From Janibacter cremeus (lineage in GTDB: Bacteria > Actinomycetota > Actinomycetes > Actinomycetales > Dermatophilaceae), in assembly GCF_013409205.1 (NCBI RefSeq), contig NZ_JACCAE010000001.1:2852001-2916000 (forward strand): a DNA stretch of 64,000 nucleotides, written 5' to 3'. The translations under genes and the position numbers were made by a program. Positions 27,161-35,412 of the stretch are shown here, piece by piece. The notes under the pieces were generated by a model. The model worked only from the letters and a program-made list of their open reading frames with translations. It had not been told where the DNA came from and did not search any database. Position 1 is the first letter of the stretch, and each line of letters begins with the position of its first letter.

Positions 27161-27720
27161 CCAGCCGCTTCCGGGCTGGCGTCGTCGGTGAGGGTCGCGA
27201 CAAGTCGCACCTCGCGGGCCGTGTCCTCCTCGGGAGAGATCACCCGGTCCCGGTAGGCGCCGTCGGGCTCGAGTCCGGAGCCGGTGAGGAAGGCCCGCAC
27301 GCCCTCGTGCTGGACGAGGCACCAGACGGTGACGTGGTCGGCGCCGGCGTCGCGCAACATGTCGACGGCGGCGTTGAGCAGCCGGGAGCCGTGGCCCTGC
27401 CGACGGTGCATCGGGTGGACGCCCAAAGCGGTGACTTCGCCCGTGGTCTGGCCGGTGTCGGGGTCCTGGCTGGGCCCGATGGCCACGAAGCCGACCACCT
27501 GTTCCCCGGCGCAGGCGACGAGCAGGCGGTGCACCCCTTCGGGCGGTGTGCGCAGGGAGTCGCGCCAGGCCGCGGCGAAGGACTGGGGGTCGAAGGCTGC
27601 GTGCACCTGCGGCGGGACGATGCCGTCGTAGGCCTCCTGCCACACGAGGGCCTGGACCTGCCCCACGGCCGGGGCGTCGTTGGCGCTGGCGGCGCGCACG
27701 CTGGCGTCGGCGGTGGGCAT
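27157..27720 (-). CDS. GNAT-family N-acetyltransferase
   Basis: This 187-residue acetyltransferase has the acetyl-CoA-binding motif in EVTALGVHPMHRRQGHGSRLLNAAVDM (Q/R-x-x-G-x-G/S form RRQGHGS). The substrate is unknown. It is the middle gene of enoyl-CoA hydratase, GNAT, azlC, azlD, with overlaps of 1, 4 and 4 nt. The four are thus probably one transcript from the leaderless promoter at 28450. Confidence 0.9.
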   Translation of the reverse strand: MPTADASVRAASANDAPAVGQVQALVWQEAYDGIVPPQVHAAFDPQSFAAAWRDSLRTPPEGVHRLLVACAGEQVVGFVAIGPSQDPDTGQTTGEVTALGVHPMHRRQGHGSRLLNAAVDMLRDAGADHVTVWCLVQHEGVRAFLTGSGLEPDGAYRDRVISPEEDTAREVRLVATLTDDASPEAAG

Positions 27721-28442
27721 CAGCGGCCCTGGAAGACGGGGGAACGGCGCTGCGTGAAGGCACGTTGACCCTCGGCGAGGTCACAGCTGGCCCAGGCACG
27801 TGCGAATGCCTCCTCGTAGGCCGCATCGGGGCCGGTCGGGGAGTCCATCCCGACCTTCGACCCCTGCTGGGTCAACGGGGCCAGCGGGACGGCTGCCCGG
27901 GCGAGGTCGAGAGCGACGTCGAGGCCGCCCCGACGCTGGGTGAAGCCCAGGCGCCACGCGTCCTCGTGGTCCAGGACCGCGGCCGTGAGCACCATGTGCC
28001 GGGCTGCGCCCTCACCCCAGAAGCGTGCGGCGCGCTCGAGCGTCCACTTGTTGACCATCAGGCCGAGCTTGGCCACGGGGATGGCGAAGCGGGCACCGTC
28101 CTCGACGACCCGGACATCGCACGCGACCGCGAGCTGCATCCCCAGACCCATGCACGAGCCGGAGATCGCCGCGATCGACGTGATCGGGACACCGGCGAGG
28201 TGCTCGAGGACCTCGGCGAGCCGCTCGGTGAAGGTGACGTCCTCGAGCTCGGTCAGGTCAGCCCCGGCGCAGAAGTGTCCGTCCGCGCCGGTGAGGACGA
28301 GTGCCCGCGAGCCGGACTCGACGGCGGCGGTGACCGCCGCGTCCAGTTCCTCGAGGGTCGTCAGGTCGAGGGCATTGCGGCGGTGGGTCCGGTCGATGGT
28401 CAGGGTCGTGACGGCATCGGTGGTCTCGCTGAGGATCGGCAC
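27720..28442 (-). CDS. Enoyl-CoA hydratase/isomerase family protein
   Basis: This 240-residue crotonase-fold protein has the oxyanion-hole segments GADGHFCAGADLTEL and ISGSCMGLGMQLAVACDVRV. The first catalytic Glu position of classical hydratases is occupied differently (MGLGMQLA), so isomerase or hydrolase activity cannot be excluded. GTG 28442 is chosen because TATGCT lies 7 nt upstream. The in-frame ATG at 28454 lies inside that hexamer. It heads the GNAT-azlCD unit. Confidence 0.85.
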   Translation of the reverse strand: MPILSETTDAVTTLTIDRTHRRNALDLTTLEELDAAVTAAVESGSRALVLTGADGHFCAGADLTELEDVTFTERLAEVLEHLAGVPITSIAAISGSCMGLGMQLAVACDVRVVEDGARFAIPVAKLGLMVNKWTLERAARFWGEGAARHMVLTAAVLDHEDAWRLGFTQRRGGLDVALDLARAAVPLAPLTQQGSKVGMDSPTGPDAAYEEAFARAWASCDLAEGQRAFTQRRSPVFQGR

Positions 28443-28455
28443 GCCCGCCAGCATA
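28443..28455 (-). promoter_or_regulatory. Leaderless promoter -10 of the enoyl-CoA hydratase gene
   Basis: On the minus strand TATGCT (28455-28450) stands 7 nt before GTG 28442. It faces away from the equally close promoter of the gene at 28521. Confidence 0.5.
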
Positions 28456-28508
28456 CGAAAGGCGGCGAAGGCCACGGCGCAGCCCTCCCTTCGTCCCCGC
28501 CGGAGCCC

Positions 28509-28520
28509 TACGGTGGGGTG
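28509..28520 (+). promoter_or_regulatory. Leaderless promoter -10 of the strictosidine-synthase-like gene
   Basis: TACGGT (28509-28514) stands 6 nt before ATG 28521. Confidence 0.5.
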
Positions 28521-29498
28521 ATGGAGACGATGATGCCGCTGACGATCGTGCCGGTCCCCGGCCTCGGGGCCGAGGACGTGCTCGTGGGGCCCGATGGGCG
28601 GGTGTGGACCGGGACCGTCGATGGGGCCGTCATCGCGGTGACCCCGGACGGGCGCAGCAGTGAGCGGGTGGTCGAGACGGGAGGCCGGCCCCTCGGGTTG
28701 GAGTGGCTGCCGGACGGGCGGTTGCTCGTGTGCGATGCGAGGCGCGGCCTGCTCGCCGTCGACGTGCACGGGACCGGGGCGATCGAGGAACTGGTCACGC
28801 ACGTGGATGGTGCCGCGATGGTCTTCACCAACAACGCCGCCGTCGCCGCCGACGGGACGATCTGGTTCAGCGACTCCTCCCGGCACTGGGGCGTCGAGGT
28901 GTGGAAGTCCGAACTCATCGAGCACACCCGCAGCGGACGGCTGCTGCGGCGCGCGGTCGACGGCAGCGTCACGACGGTCCTGGACGGGCTTGCCTTCGCC
29001 AACGGTGTGGCCCTGCTGCCGGACGAGAGCGCCGTCCTCGTCGCGGAGACCGCGCTGCAGCGCATCCGCCGGGTCGAGCTCAGCGGTGGGTTGCCGGTGG
29101 CCGACCACGTCGTCGGCAGCGAAGGGAGTGGCGTCGTGCCGCCCGCGGAGCAGCTCTTCGTCACCGGCCTGCCGGGCTATCCGGACAACATCTCGCGTGG
29201 GTCGGACGGGCTGATCTGGTCGGCCATCGCCTCCCCGCCCGACCCGGTCCTGGGCATGCTGCAGAAGGCGCCGCAGCGGGTGCGGGACCTCGCCCTGCGG
29301 TTGCCCGACGCGGTCAAGCCCACGCCGAAGCGCACCGTGCGCTTCACCGCCCACGACTCCGCCGGCTCGCTGGTGCACGACCTGTCCTCAGACGCCACCA
29401 GCTGGCACATGGCCACCGGCGTGCGCGAGCAGGACGGCCGGGTGTGGTTGGGCAGTCTGGTCGAGCCGGCGATCGCCCACATCGACCTGTCTCGTTGA
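28521..29498 (+). CDS. Strictosidine-synthase/SMP-30-like beta-propeller protein
   Basis: This 325-residue six-bladed propeller belongs to the family of strictosidine synthase, APMAP and SMP-30 lactonases. Diagnostic stretches are AADGTIWFSDSSRHW, FANGVALLPDESAVLVAET...RIRRVEL and FVTGLPGYPDNISRGSDGLIW. Bacterial members are usually predicted calcium-dependent lactonases or esterases, and nothing here fixes a substrate. No signal peptide is visible. It diverges from the enoyl-CoA hydratase gene across 78 nt and converges with the membrane protein gene, with 9 nt between them. Confidence 0.85.
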   Translation: METMMPLTIVPVPGLGAEDVLVGPDGRVWTGTVDGAVIAVTPDGRSSERVVETGGRPLGLEWLPDGRLLVCDARRGLLAVDVHGTGAIEELVTHVDGAAMVFTNNAAVAADGTIWFSDSSRHWGVEVWKSELIEHTRSGRLLRRAVDGSVTTVLDGLAFANGVALLPDESAVLVAETALQRIRRVELSGGLPVADHVVGSEGSGVVPPAEQLFVTGLPGYPDNISRGSDGLIWSAIASPPDPVLGMLQKAPQRVRDLALRLPDAVKPTPKRTVRFTAHDSAGSLVHDLSSDATSWHMATGVREQDGRVWLGSLVEPAIAHIDLSR

Positions 29499-29507
29499 TG
29501 CACCGCG

Positions 29508-30329
29508 TCAGAGGGCGAGGACGAGAGCGCCGAGCGCGACGAGCCAGCTGACGAAACTGCCGACGAGGAAGTACTCGGTCACGGTGTCGATGTCCGAGTG
29601 GCGTCCGCCGGCGGACCCGGGCCGTGCGTACGAGCGCAGCTCCGGCCAACGGATCAGGCCCTTGGCAGCGATGACGATCCCCGCGGCCGTCACCTGTCCG
29701 GCGAGGCCGAGGCCGAGGATGAAGATCCGCTCCAGCGGTCCCAGGAGACGGCCACCCTTGAGCGTGTCGGACGGCTGGTCCGGCTCCTGCGCCCGGTCCG
29801 CAGCCTGCGTCCGGTCGATCGGTGGTCCGGGAGCCATGGCCCCCGTGCTGATCAGGACGAGTCGCACGATGAGGTTGCCCGTGCTCAGCTGCACGAGCGC
29901 CAGACCTGCGATGAGTAGCGCCCGGCCCGGCTCGGGGGACCAGGGCAGGTCCGCCCAGGTGATCCACCGCGCCAGTGCACCACCGGCCTGCGGCGCCCAC
30001 CCGGCGAGGGCGAGTTGGGCCACGAGCCCACCGGCCAGCGTGGACAGGGCGATGACGTGGCCGCGATCGCGGGTCAGAGCCCACCCGGAGACGAGCAGCC
30101 ACGCAGCGAGGGAGACGGTCGCCAACGCCACGAGGAGCCAGCCCGATGTCGTGGTCAGCAGGCCGGCCAGGGCTGCGCCGAACCAGAGCGAGACGATGCC
30201 CGCCTCGGTGCCGATGCGGTGGACCCGCCAGCGGGTGGCGTCGCCCTCGCGGGTGCTCCGCTGCTCGATGATGCTGCGAGCGAGGTCGGCCACACCGATG
30301 GCGACGAGCAGGATCGCGAAGACACTCAT
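29508..30329 (-). CDS. SatD-associated multi-pass membrane protein
   Basis: This 273-residue protein has about seven hydrophobic segments, including an N-terminal FAILLVAIGVADLA and a final LVGSFVSWLVALGALVLAL. A hydrophilic loop in the middle (about residues 172-195, rich in Q, D and P) probably faces the cytoplasm. It overlaps the SatD gene by 4 nt. SatD genes are often paired with a small integral membrane protein (DUF3307-type), and this may be a divergent counterpart. Function is unknown. The frame open to 30647 is only an extension into satD. Confidence 0.7.
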   Translation of the reverse strand: MSVFAILLVAIGVADLARSIIEQRSTREGDATRWRVHRIGTEAGIVSLWFGAALAGLLTTTSGWLLVALATVSLAAWLLVSGWALTRDRGHVIALSTLAGGLVAQLALAGWAPQAGGALARWITWADLPWSPEPGRALLIAGLALVQLSTGNLIVRLVLISTGAMAPGPPIDRTQAADRAQEPDQPSDTLKGGRLLGPLERIFILGLGLAGQVTAAGIVIAAKGLIRWPELRSYARPGSAGGRHSDIDTVTEYFLVGSFVSWLVALGALVLAL

Positions 30330-30955
30330 GGCAGATCCGCCAGATCGGCGTCGATCGCGATGAGTTGCGCCAACCCGTCGCGATGGACCCGCCGGGAGAC
30401 CGCGGTGGGGCTGATCCTCTCCTCCGCGGCGAGGGTGCGCTGGGTCCGCTCGAGGAGGAGGCCGCGAAGCAGCCGCAGCGACCGCTCGTCCAGACCGGCG
30501 ACGAGCAGGTCGCGGTGCCGGACCGCCGCGTCGACGGCCAGGCCCGTGGGGCCACCCTCGTGCCAGCGGGTGCGCACGACGAGGCCGTCGGAGCGCACGT
30601 CGGCCTCCGCCCCCTTCGTCGTGGTGATGGCCTCGCGGGCGCTCCACCAGCCCGGCCCGTCCTGCACGGTGCCGTCCTGCTCGAGGTCGGTCACCTCGCC
30701 CCGGCCGAGGCCGTAACGGGTCTCGACCCGGGGGAGGAGGGTCAGTCGCAGCAGGAAGGCGGCGTGCAGTGCCTGGCCCCGCCGCTCCCAGGCGCCCTGG
30801 AACTCGTCACCGACGGTGATGCGCAGGGGGTGGATGGGGGCGGTCGCCGCGGTGACGGCGGTGAGCGTCTCCTGCAGGAGCGCGTGCAACTCCCGCCGGT
30901 CCGGCGCGCTGCGCGAGGAGACGACGTCACCGATGAGTGTGACCACCACTGTCAT
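30326..30955 (-). CDS. SatD family protein with C-terminal helix-turn-helix
   Basis: This 209-residue protein matches SatD, named from the streptococcal sat operon, whose biochemical role is unknown. The N-terminal domain starts TLIGDVVSSRSAPDRRELHALL and holds TVGDEFQGAW. The last 40 residues (ERISPTAVSRRVHRDGL) look like a helix-turn-helix, so it may be a DNA-binding regulator sensing nucleotide or membrane state. An array of ATGAAC/GTTCAT elements directly upstream supports autoregulation. The start ATG has TATGAT 6 nt before it. Confidence 0.8.
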   Translation of the reverse strand: MTVVVTLIGDVVSSRSAPDRRELHALLQETLTAVTAATAPIHPLRITVGDEFQGAWERRGQALHAAFLLRLTLLPRVETRYGLGRGEVTDLEQDGTVQDGPGWWSAREAITTTKGAEADVRSDGLVVRTRWHEGGPTGLAVDAAVRHRDLLVAGLDERSLRLLRGLLLERTQRTLAAEERISPTAVSRRVHRDGLAQLIAIDADLADLP

Positions 30956-31003
30956 ATGAACATCATAGCTTCATTTCGTTCATTATGAACCATATAGGTT
31001 CAT
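30956..31003 (-). promoter_or_regulatory. SatD leaderless promoter inside an ATGAAC/GTTCAT operator array
   Basis: On the minus strand -10 TATGAT (30967-30962) lies 6 nt before ATG 30955. Four copies of one half-site occur on the plus strand: ATGAAC 30956-30961, GTTCAT 30978-30983, ATGAAC 30985-30990 and GTTCAT 30998-31003. The middle pair forms GTTCAT-T-ATGAAC and the last pair ATGAACC-N5-GGTTCAT. They cover the start site and the -35 area. The stretch is much richer in A+T than its surroundings. Confidence 0.65.
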
Positions 31004-31009
31004 GTAGAG

Positions 31010-31975
31010 TCAGGTGAACGTCGACGGTTGACGCTCGTAGGTGACGAAGTCGAAGCCTCCCCGTGGCGTGCGGGAGACCTCGCGCCAGTCGCTCGGGTCG
31101 ACCTCGGGGAAGAAGACCTCGGCCTCGGGCGAGGCGGCGACCTCGGTCAGCTCGAGACGGGAGGCCAGGTCGATCGTCTGCCGGTAGATCTCGCCGCCGC
31201 CGGCGATGAAGGTCTGACCGGGGCCGGCCACGGAGATCGCCTCGTGCAGGGCATGGACGACGAGCGCGCCGGGCGCGGACCACTCGCGGTCGGAGGTCAC
31301 GACGATGGTCGTGCGTCCCGGCAGGGCCCGGCCGATGGAGTCCCAGGTGCGCCGGCCCATGATCATCACCCCGCCCATGGTCACGGCCTTGAAGTGGGCG
31401 AGGTCCTCCGGCAGGTGCCACGGCATGCCCCCGTCGACGCCGATGGCGCCGTTGGAGCCGAGGGCCGCGACGAGCGTCAGCCGCTGGTCGTGGCCCCGCT
31501 CGATGAAGGGAGGCACCTCTCCCTCCCGCAGTGCCTCGAGAACGACCCGTTCGTGGGGGACGACCTGGTCCGGCAGCGTCTGCAGGGGGAACCACCGCAG
31601 GTCAGCGGCCTTGTCCGGCTCGAGCAGCCTCGGCTCGCCGGACCACCGGGTGACGTGGAAGAAGAAGTCGGCGCGCTGCTCGAGCGGACCGAAGGGGTTG
31701 GAACGCTGGAGCGTCGTCAACGGCTCGGCGGCCTCGATCGTGATGCCCAGCTCCTCCTGCGCCTCCTGTGCCAGCGCCTCGCTGGGGGACTGGGCGTCCT
31801 CGAGGTGACCAGCGGCGCCGCAGGCCCACCAGCCGTCCATGTAGTCGGTGCCACGGCGCAGCTGCAGCAGCACCTCACGGCCGTGCTCACCCGCACGGGT
31901 GATCACCGCGTAGGCGGCAGCGGTCAGCGGGACGCGGCCGCGCAGGGACCGGGGAAGGGGGCGGGGCAGGCTCAT
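31010..31975 (-). CDS. Nudix hydrolase-dihydrofolate reductase fusion
   Basis: This 321-residue single-frame protein has two domains. Residues about 14-160 form a Nudix domain. Its box (56-78, [23 protein letters not shown] in outline) keeps the metal-binding EE pair but has Gln where the box usually has its first Glu and its Arg. Residues about 165-321 are a complete dihydrofolate reductase: [25 protein letters not shown] with W186 and catalytic D191, [16 protein letters not shown] and [11 protein letters not shown]. The reductase regenerates tetrahydrofolate after ThyA. The Nudix part could cleave a pterin or nucleotide triphosphate. The ATG overlaps the thyA stop by 4 nt. Confidence 0.88.
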   Translation of the reverse strand: MSLPRPLPRSLRGRVPLTAAAYAVITRAGEHGREVLLQLRRGTDYMDGWWACGAAGHLEDAQSPSEALAQEAQEELGITIEAAEPLTTLQRSNPFGPLEQRADFFFHVTRWSGEPRLLEPDKAADLRWFPLQTLPDQVVPHERVVLEALREGEVPPFIERGHDQRLTLVAALGSNGAIGVDGGMPWHLPEDLAHFKAVTMGGVMIMGRRTWDSIGRALPGRTTIVVTSDREWSAPGALVVHALHEAISVAGPGQTFIAGGGEIYRQTIDLASRLELTEVAASPEAEVFFPEVDPSDWREVSRTPRGGFDFVTYERQPSTFT

Positions 31976-32781
31976 ACGGCGATCGGTGCCTTGATGCTCG
32001 GCGCGGCCTCGTAGCCGACGAGGGTGAAGTCCTCGATCTCGTAGGCGTCGATGGACTCCCGGGCAGCGATCTCCATCCTCGGCAGCGGCCCGGGCTCGCG
32101 GGTCAGCTGCAGGTCGGCCTGCTCGAGGTGGTTGAGGTAGAGGTGCGCGTCGCCGAGTGTGTGCACGAACTCGCCCGGCTCCATGTCCACCTGCGCGGCC
32201 ACCATCATCGTCAGCAGCGCGTAGGAGGCGATGTTGAAGGGCACGCCGAGGAAGATGTCGGCGCTGCGTTGATAGAGCTGGCAGGACAGACGAGGACGGG
32301 CGCCGTCGACCCCGGGGGCCACGTAGAACTGGAACATCGTGTGGCACGGCGGCAGCGCCATCTCGCCGACCTCGGCGACGTTCCACGCGGAGACGATGTG
32401 CCGACGGCTGTCGGGGGTGGTGCGCAGACCCTCGATCAGGGCGGCGATCTGGTCGATGGTGCCCCCGTCCGGGTCCGGCCAGGAGCGCCACTGGTGCCCG
32501 TAGACCGGGCCGAGGTCGCCGGACTCGTCCGCCCACTCGTCCCAGATGGAGACGCCGCGCTCCTGCAGCCACCGGACGTTGGTCTCGCCACGCAGGAACC
32601 ACAGCAGCTCGCCGATGATCGAGCGCAGGTGCAGCTTCTTGGTCGTCAGCACCGGGAACCCCTCGGCGAGGTCGAAGCGCATCTGGTGACCGAAGACGCT
32701 GCGGGTCCCCGTACCGGTCCGGTCGTCCTTCTCGACACCGTGGTCGCGGACATGGGACATCAGGTCGAGGTACTGGCGCAT
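31972..32781 (-). CDS. thyA: Thymidylate synthase
   Basis: This enzyme converts dUMP to dTMP using methylene-tetrahydrofolate and releases dihydrofolate, which the next gene's DHFR domain reduces. The 269-residue protein has the catalytic C146 in [11 protein letters not shown] and the RSxD-type phosphate-binding [17 protein letters not shown] motif. Its ATG at 32781 is preceded by TATCGT at 6 nt. The frame extends to 33300 but this only runs opposite dapA. thyA and dapA diverge over a 42-nt gap. Confidence 0.97.
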   Translation of the reverse strand: MRQYLDLMSHVRDHGVEKDDRTGTGTRSVFGHQMRFDLAEGFPVLTTKKLHLRSIIGELLWFLRGETNVRWLQERGVSIWDEWADESGDLGPVYGHQWRSWPDPDGGTIDQIAALIEGLRTTPDSRRHIVSAWNVAEVGEMALPPCHTMFQFYVAPGVDGARPRLSCQLYQRSADIFLGVPFNIASYALLTMMVAAQVDMEPGEFVHTLGDAHLYLNHLEQADLQLTREPGPLPRMEIAARESIDAYEIEDFTLVGYEAAPSIKAPIAV

Positions 32782-32793
32782 GGCGCCACGATA
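32782..32793 (-). promoter_or_regulatory. Leaderless promoter -10 of thyA
   Basis: On the minus strand TATCGT (32793-32788) stands 6 nt before ATG 32781. It is separated by only 18 nt from the -10 of the divergent dapA. Confidence 0.55.
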
Positions 32794-32811
32794 GACGGGG
32801 GCACTGACGGC

Positions 32812-32823
32812 TACCCTGAACGC
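32812..32823 (+). promoter_or_regulatory. Leaderless promoter -10 of dapA
   Basis: TACCCT (32812-32817) stands 6 nt before ATG 32824. Its -35 would fall on the thyA -10. Confidence 0.55.
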
Positions 32824-33720
32824 ATGACGACGACTTCCCCCTTCGGCAGGGTGATCACGGCGATGGTCACCCCCATGACGCCCGACGGCGCGCTGGATAC
32901 CACGGCCGTGGCCGCGGTCGTCGAGCATCTCGTCGCGACCGGCCACGACGGGGTCGTGGTCAACGGCACGACCGGTGAGTCGCCGACCCTGACCGCCGGC
33001 GAGAGCATCACCATGGTCCGCGAGGTCAAGGCCGCCGCGGGTGACCGCCTGAAGGTCACAGCGGGCGTCGGCTCGAACAACACCGCCCACGCGATCCAGA
33101 TGGCCGCCGAGGCGACCGAGGCCGGGGCGGACGCCCTGCTCGTCGTCTCGCCGTACTACAACAAGCCGACCCAGGCGGGCCTGATCGCGCACACCCGCGC
33201 GATCGCGGACGCCGCGGTCCTGCCGATCATGCTCTACGACATCCCGGGGCGCACGGCCACTCCCTTCGCGACGGAGTCGTTGATTGCGCTGTCGTCGCAC
33301 CCGCGCATCCTCGCCGTCAAGGACGCGAAGGGGGACCTGTGGGCCTCCACGCAGGTCATGGCCGCGACCGACCTGCTCTGGTACTCAGGTGCCGACGAGA
33401 TGAACCTCCCCCTCCTCGCCCAGGGCGCCCACGGTGTCGTCTCCGTCGTCGGCCACGTGGCCGGGAACCACTATCGCGAGATGGTCACCGCGCTCGACGC
33501 CGGTGATCTGGCGAGCGCCCGGGCCGTCCACCACCGCCTCATCCCCGTGGTAAACGCGATCATGGGCACCTCGCAGGGCGCCATCATGGTCAAGGCCGCC
33601 CTCGTCGAGCTCGGGATCATCGACAACGCCACTGTCCGCCTGCCCTACGTTCAGGGCCCCGAGGAGCACCTAGAGGTCCTGCGCGCCGGGCTCAACGCAT
33701 CCGGAATCGGAGCCGCCTGA
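32824..33720 (+). CDS. dapA: 4-hydroxy-tetrahydrodipicolinate synthase
   Basis: This lysine-pathway aldolase condenses pyruvate with aspartate semialdehyde. The 298-residue TIM barrel has [17 protein letters not shown], the LYDIPGRT tyrosine/arginine region and the Schiff-base K166 in [11 protein letters not shown]. It diverges from thyA. Its TGA overlaps the start of the RNase J gene by 1 nt (TGATG), the usual actinobacterial dapA-rnj pair. Confidence 0.97.
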   Translation: MTTTSPFGRVITAMVTPMTPDGALDTTAVAAVVEHLVATGHDGVVVNGTTGESPTLTAGESITMVREVKAAAGDRLKVTAGVGSNNTAHAIQMAAEATEAGADALLVVSPYYNKPTQAGLIAHTRAIADAAVLPIMLYDIPGRTATPFATESLIALSSHPRILAVKDAKGDLWASTQVMAATDLLWYSGADEMNLPLLAQGAHGVVSVVGHVAGNHYREMVTALDAGDLASARAVHHRLIPVVNAIMGTSQGAIMVKAALVELGIIDNATVRLPYVQGPEEHLEVLRAGLNASGIGAA

Positions 33721-35405
33721 TGAGCCATCCCCACCCCGACCTGCAGCTGCCGCCGCCGCTGAAGAAGGGCGCGCTGCGCGTCACCGCCCTCGGCGGGCTC
33801 GGTGAGGTCGGTCGCAACATGACCGTCATCGAGCACGACGGGCAGCTGCTCGTCGTCGACTGCGGTGTCCTCTTCCCCGAGGACCACCAGCCCGGCGTCG
33901 ACCTGATCCTGCCGGACTTCGATGCGATCGCCGATCGCCTCGACGACATCCAGGCGATCGTCCTCACGCACGGCCACGAGGACCACATCGGTGCGGTCCC
34001 GTACCTGCTGAAGCTCAAGCCGGACATCCCGCTCGTCGGCTCGACCCTCACGCTGGCGCTCATCGAGGCGAAGCTGAAGGAGCACCGGATCAAGCCCTAC
34101 ACCCTGGGCGTGCGTGAGGGCGGCCGCGAGAAGCTCGGCGTCTTCGACTGCGAGTTCATCGCCGTCAACCACTCGATCCCTGACGCGCTGGCGCTCTTCC
34201 TCCGCACGCCCGGCGGCACCCTGCTGCACACCGGCGACTTCAAGATGGACCAGCTGCCGCTTGATCGACGCCTGACGGACCTGCGTGCCTTTGCCCGCGC
34301 GGGGGAGGAGGGAGTCGACCTCTTCCTCACCGACTCCACGAATGCCGAGGTCCCGGGCTTCACCACGCCCGAGCGAGACATCGCCGGCTCGATCGACGAC
34401 GTCTTCCGCAAGGCGCGTCGCCGGGTCATCGTCGCCTGCTTCTCCAGTCACGTGCACCGCGTCCAGCAGGTGCTCGATGCCGCCGAGCGCTCCGGGCGCA
34501 AGGTCGCGATGGTCGGCCGCTCGATGGTGCGCAACATGGGCATCGCCGCCGACCTGGGCTATCTGCACGTCCCGGACAACGTCCTCGTCGACGTCAAGAA
34601 GCTCGATCAGCTGCCCGACGACGAGGTCGTCCTGGTGTGCACCGGTAGCCAGGGCGAGCCGATGGCTGCTCTGTCGCGCATGGCCAACCGCGACCACCGC
34701 ATCGACGTGGGCGATGGCGACACCGTCCTGCTCGCCTCGAGCCTGATCCCCGGCAACGAGAACGCCGTCTACCGGATCATCAACGGCCTGATGCGCCTGG
34801 GAGCCGACGTCGTGCACAAGGGCAATGCCACGGTGCACGTCTCCGGCCACGCCAGCGCCGGCGAGCTGCTCTACTGTTACAACATCGTCAAACCCCGCAA
34901 CGTGATGCCGGTCCACGGCGAGTGGCGCCACCTCGTGGCCAACGCCGAGCTGGCCATCGACACGGGTGTCGACCCCGAGCACGTGGTGCTCGCCGAGGAC
35001 GGCATCGTCGTCGACCTCATCGACGGTCGCGCGCGCATCGTCGGGGCGGTGCCCTGCGGCTACACCTACGTCGATGGCTCGAGCGTCGGTGCCGCGACCG
35101 AGGAGCTGCTCAAGGACCGTCGCATCCTGCGCGACGAGGGCTTCATCTCCGTCATGGTCGTCGTCGACTCCTCGAGCGGCAAGATCGTCGCCGGCCCGGA
35201 GATCACCGCGCGTGGTTTCGCCGAGGACGAGGAGATCTTCACCCAGGTGCGGCCCAAGATCATCGCCGCCATCGAGGAAGCCACCCGCAAGGGCACGACC
35301 GACCCGCACCAGTTGCAGCAGGTCGTGCGCCGCGCCGTCGGCGGCTGGGTCGGCGGCAAGATCCGTCGCCGTCCGATGATCATCCCGGTGGTCGTCGAGG
35401 CCTGA
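33720..35405 (+). CDS. rnj: Ribonuclease J
   Basis: This metallo-beta-lactamase/beta-CASP nuclease has 5'-3' exonuclease and endonuclease activity in mRNA decay and rRNA maturation. The 561 residues contain the zinc-binding HGHEDH at 84-89, HTGDFKMD, LTDSTNAEVPGFT, the beta-CASP ACFSSHVHRVQQ motif, VCTGSQGEPMAAL and HVSGHASAGEL. The C-terminal domain is present. It is translationally coupled to dapA and ends 7 nt before the convergent aminotransferase gene. Confidence 0.96.
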   Translation: MSHPHPDLQLPPPLKKGALRVTALGGLGEVGRNMTVIEHDGQLLVVDCGVLFPEDHQPGVDLILPDFDAIADRLDDIQAIVLTHGHEDHIGAVPYLLKLKPDIPLVGSTLTLALIEAKLKEHRIKPYTLGVREGGREKLGVFDCEFIAVNHSIPDALALFLRTPGGTLLHTGDFKMDQLPLDRRLTDLRAFARAGEEGVDLFLTDSTNAEVPGFTTPERDIAGSIDDVFRKARRRVIVACFSSHVHRVQQVLDAAERSGRKVAMVGRSMVRNMGIAADLGYLHVPDNVLVDVKKLDQLPDDEVVLVCTGSQGEPMAALSRMANRDHRIDVGDGDTVLLASSLIPGNENAVYRIINGLMRLGADVVHKGNATVHVSGHASAGELLYCYNIVKPRNVMPVHGEWRHLVANAELAIDTGVDPEHVVLAEDGIVVDLIDGRARIVGAVPCGYTYVDGSSVGAATEELLKDRRILRDEGFISVMVVVDSSSGKIVAGPEITARGFAEDEEIFTQVRPKIIAAIEEATRKGTTDPHQLQQVVRRAVGGWVGGKIRRRPMIIPVVVEA

Positions 35406-35412
35406 GTCCCGC

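Noticed and set aside
28443..28454. ATG at 28454 as start of the enoyl-CoA hydratase gene
   Set aside because: The ATG is part of the TATGCT -10 hexamer, so it would lie upstream of the transcript. GTG 28442 fits the leaderless spacing.
32782..33300. Upstream extension of thyA to 33300
   Set aside because: It runs antisense through dapA, lacks homology, and the family N-terminus and -10 hexamer both point to ATG 32781.
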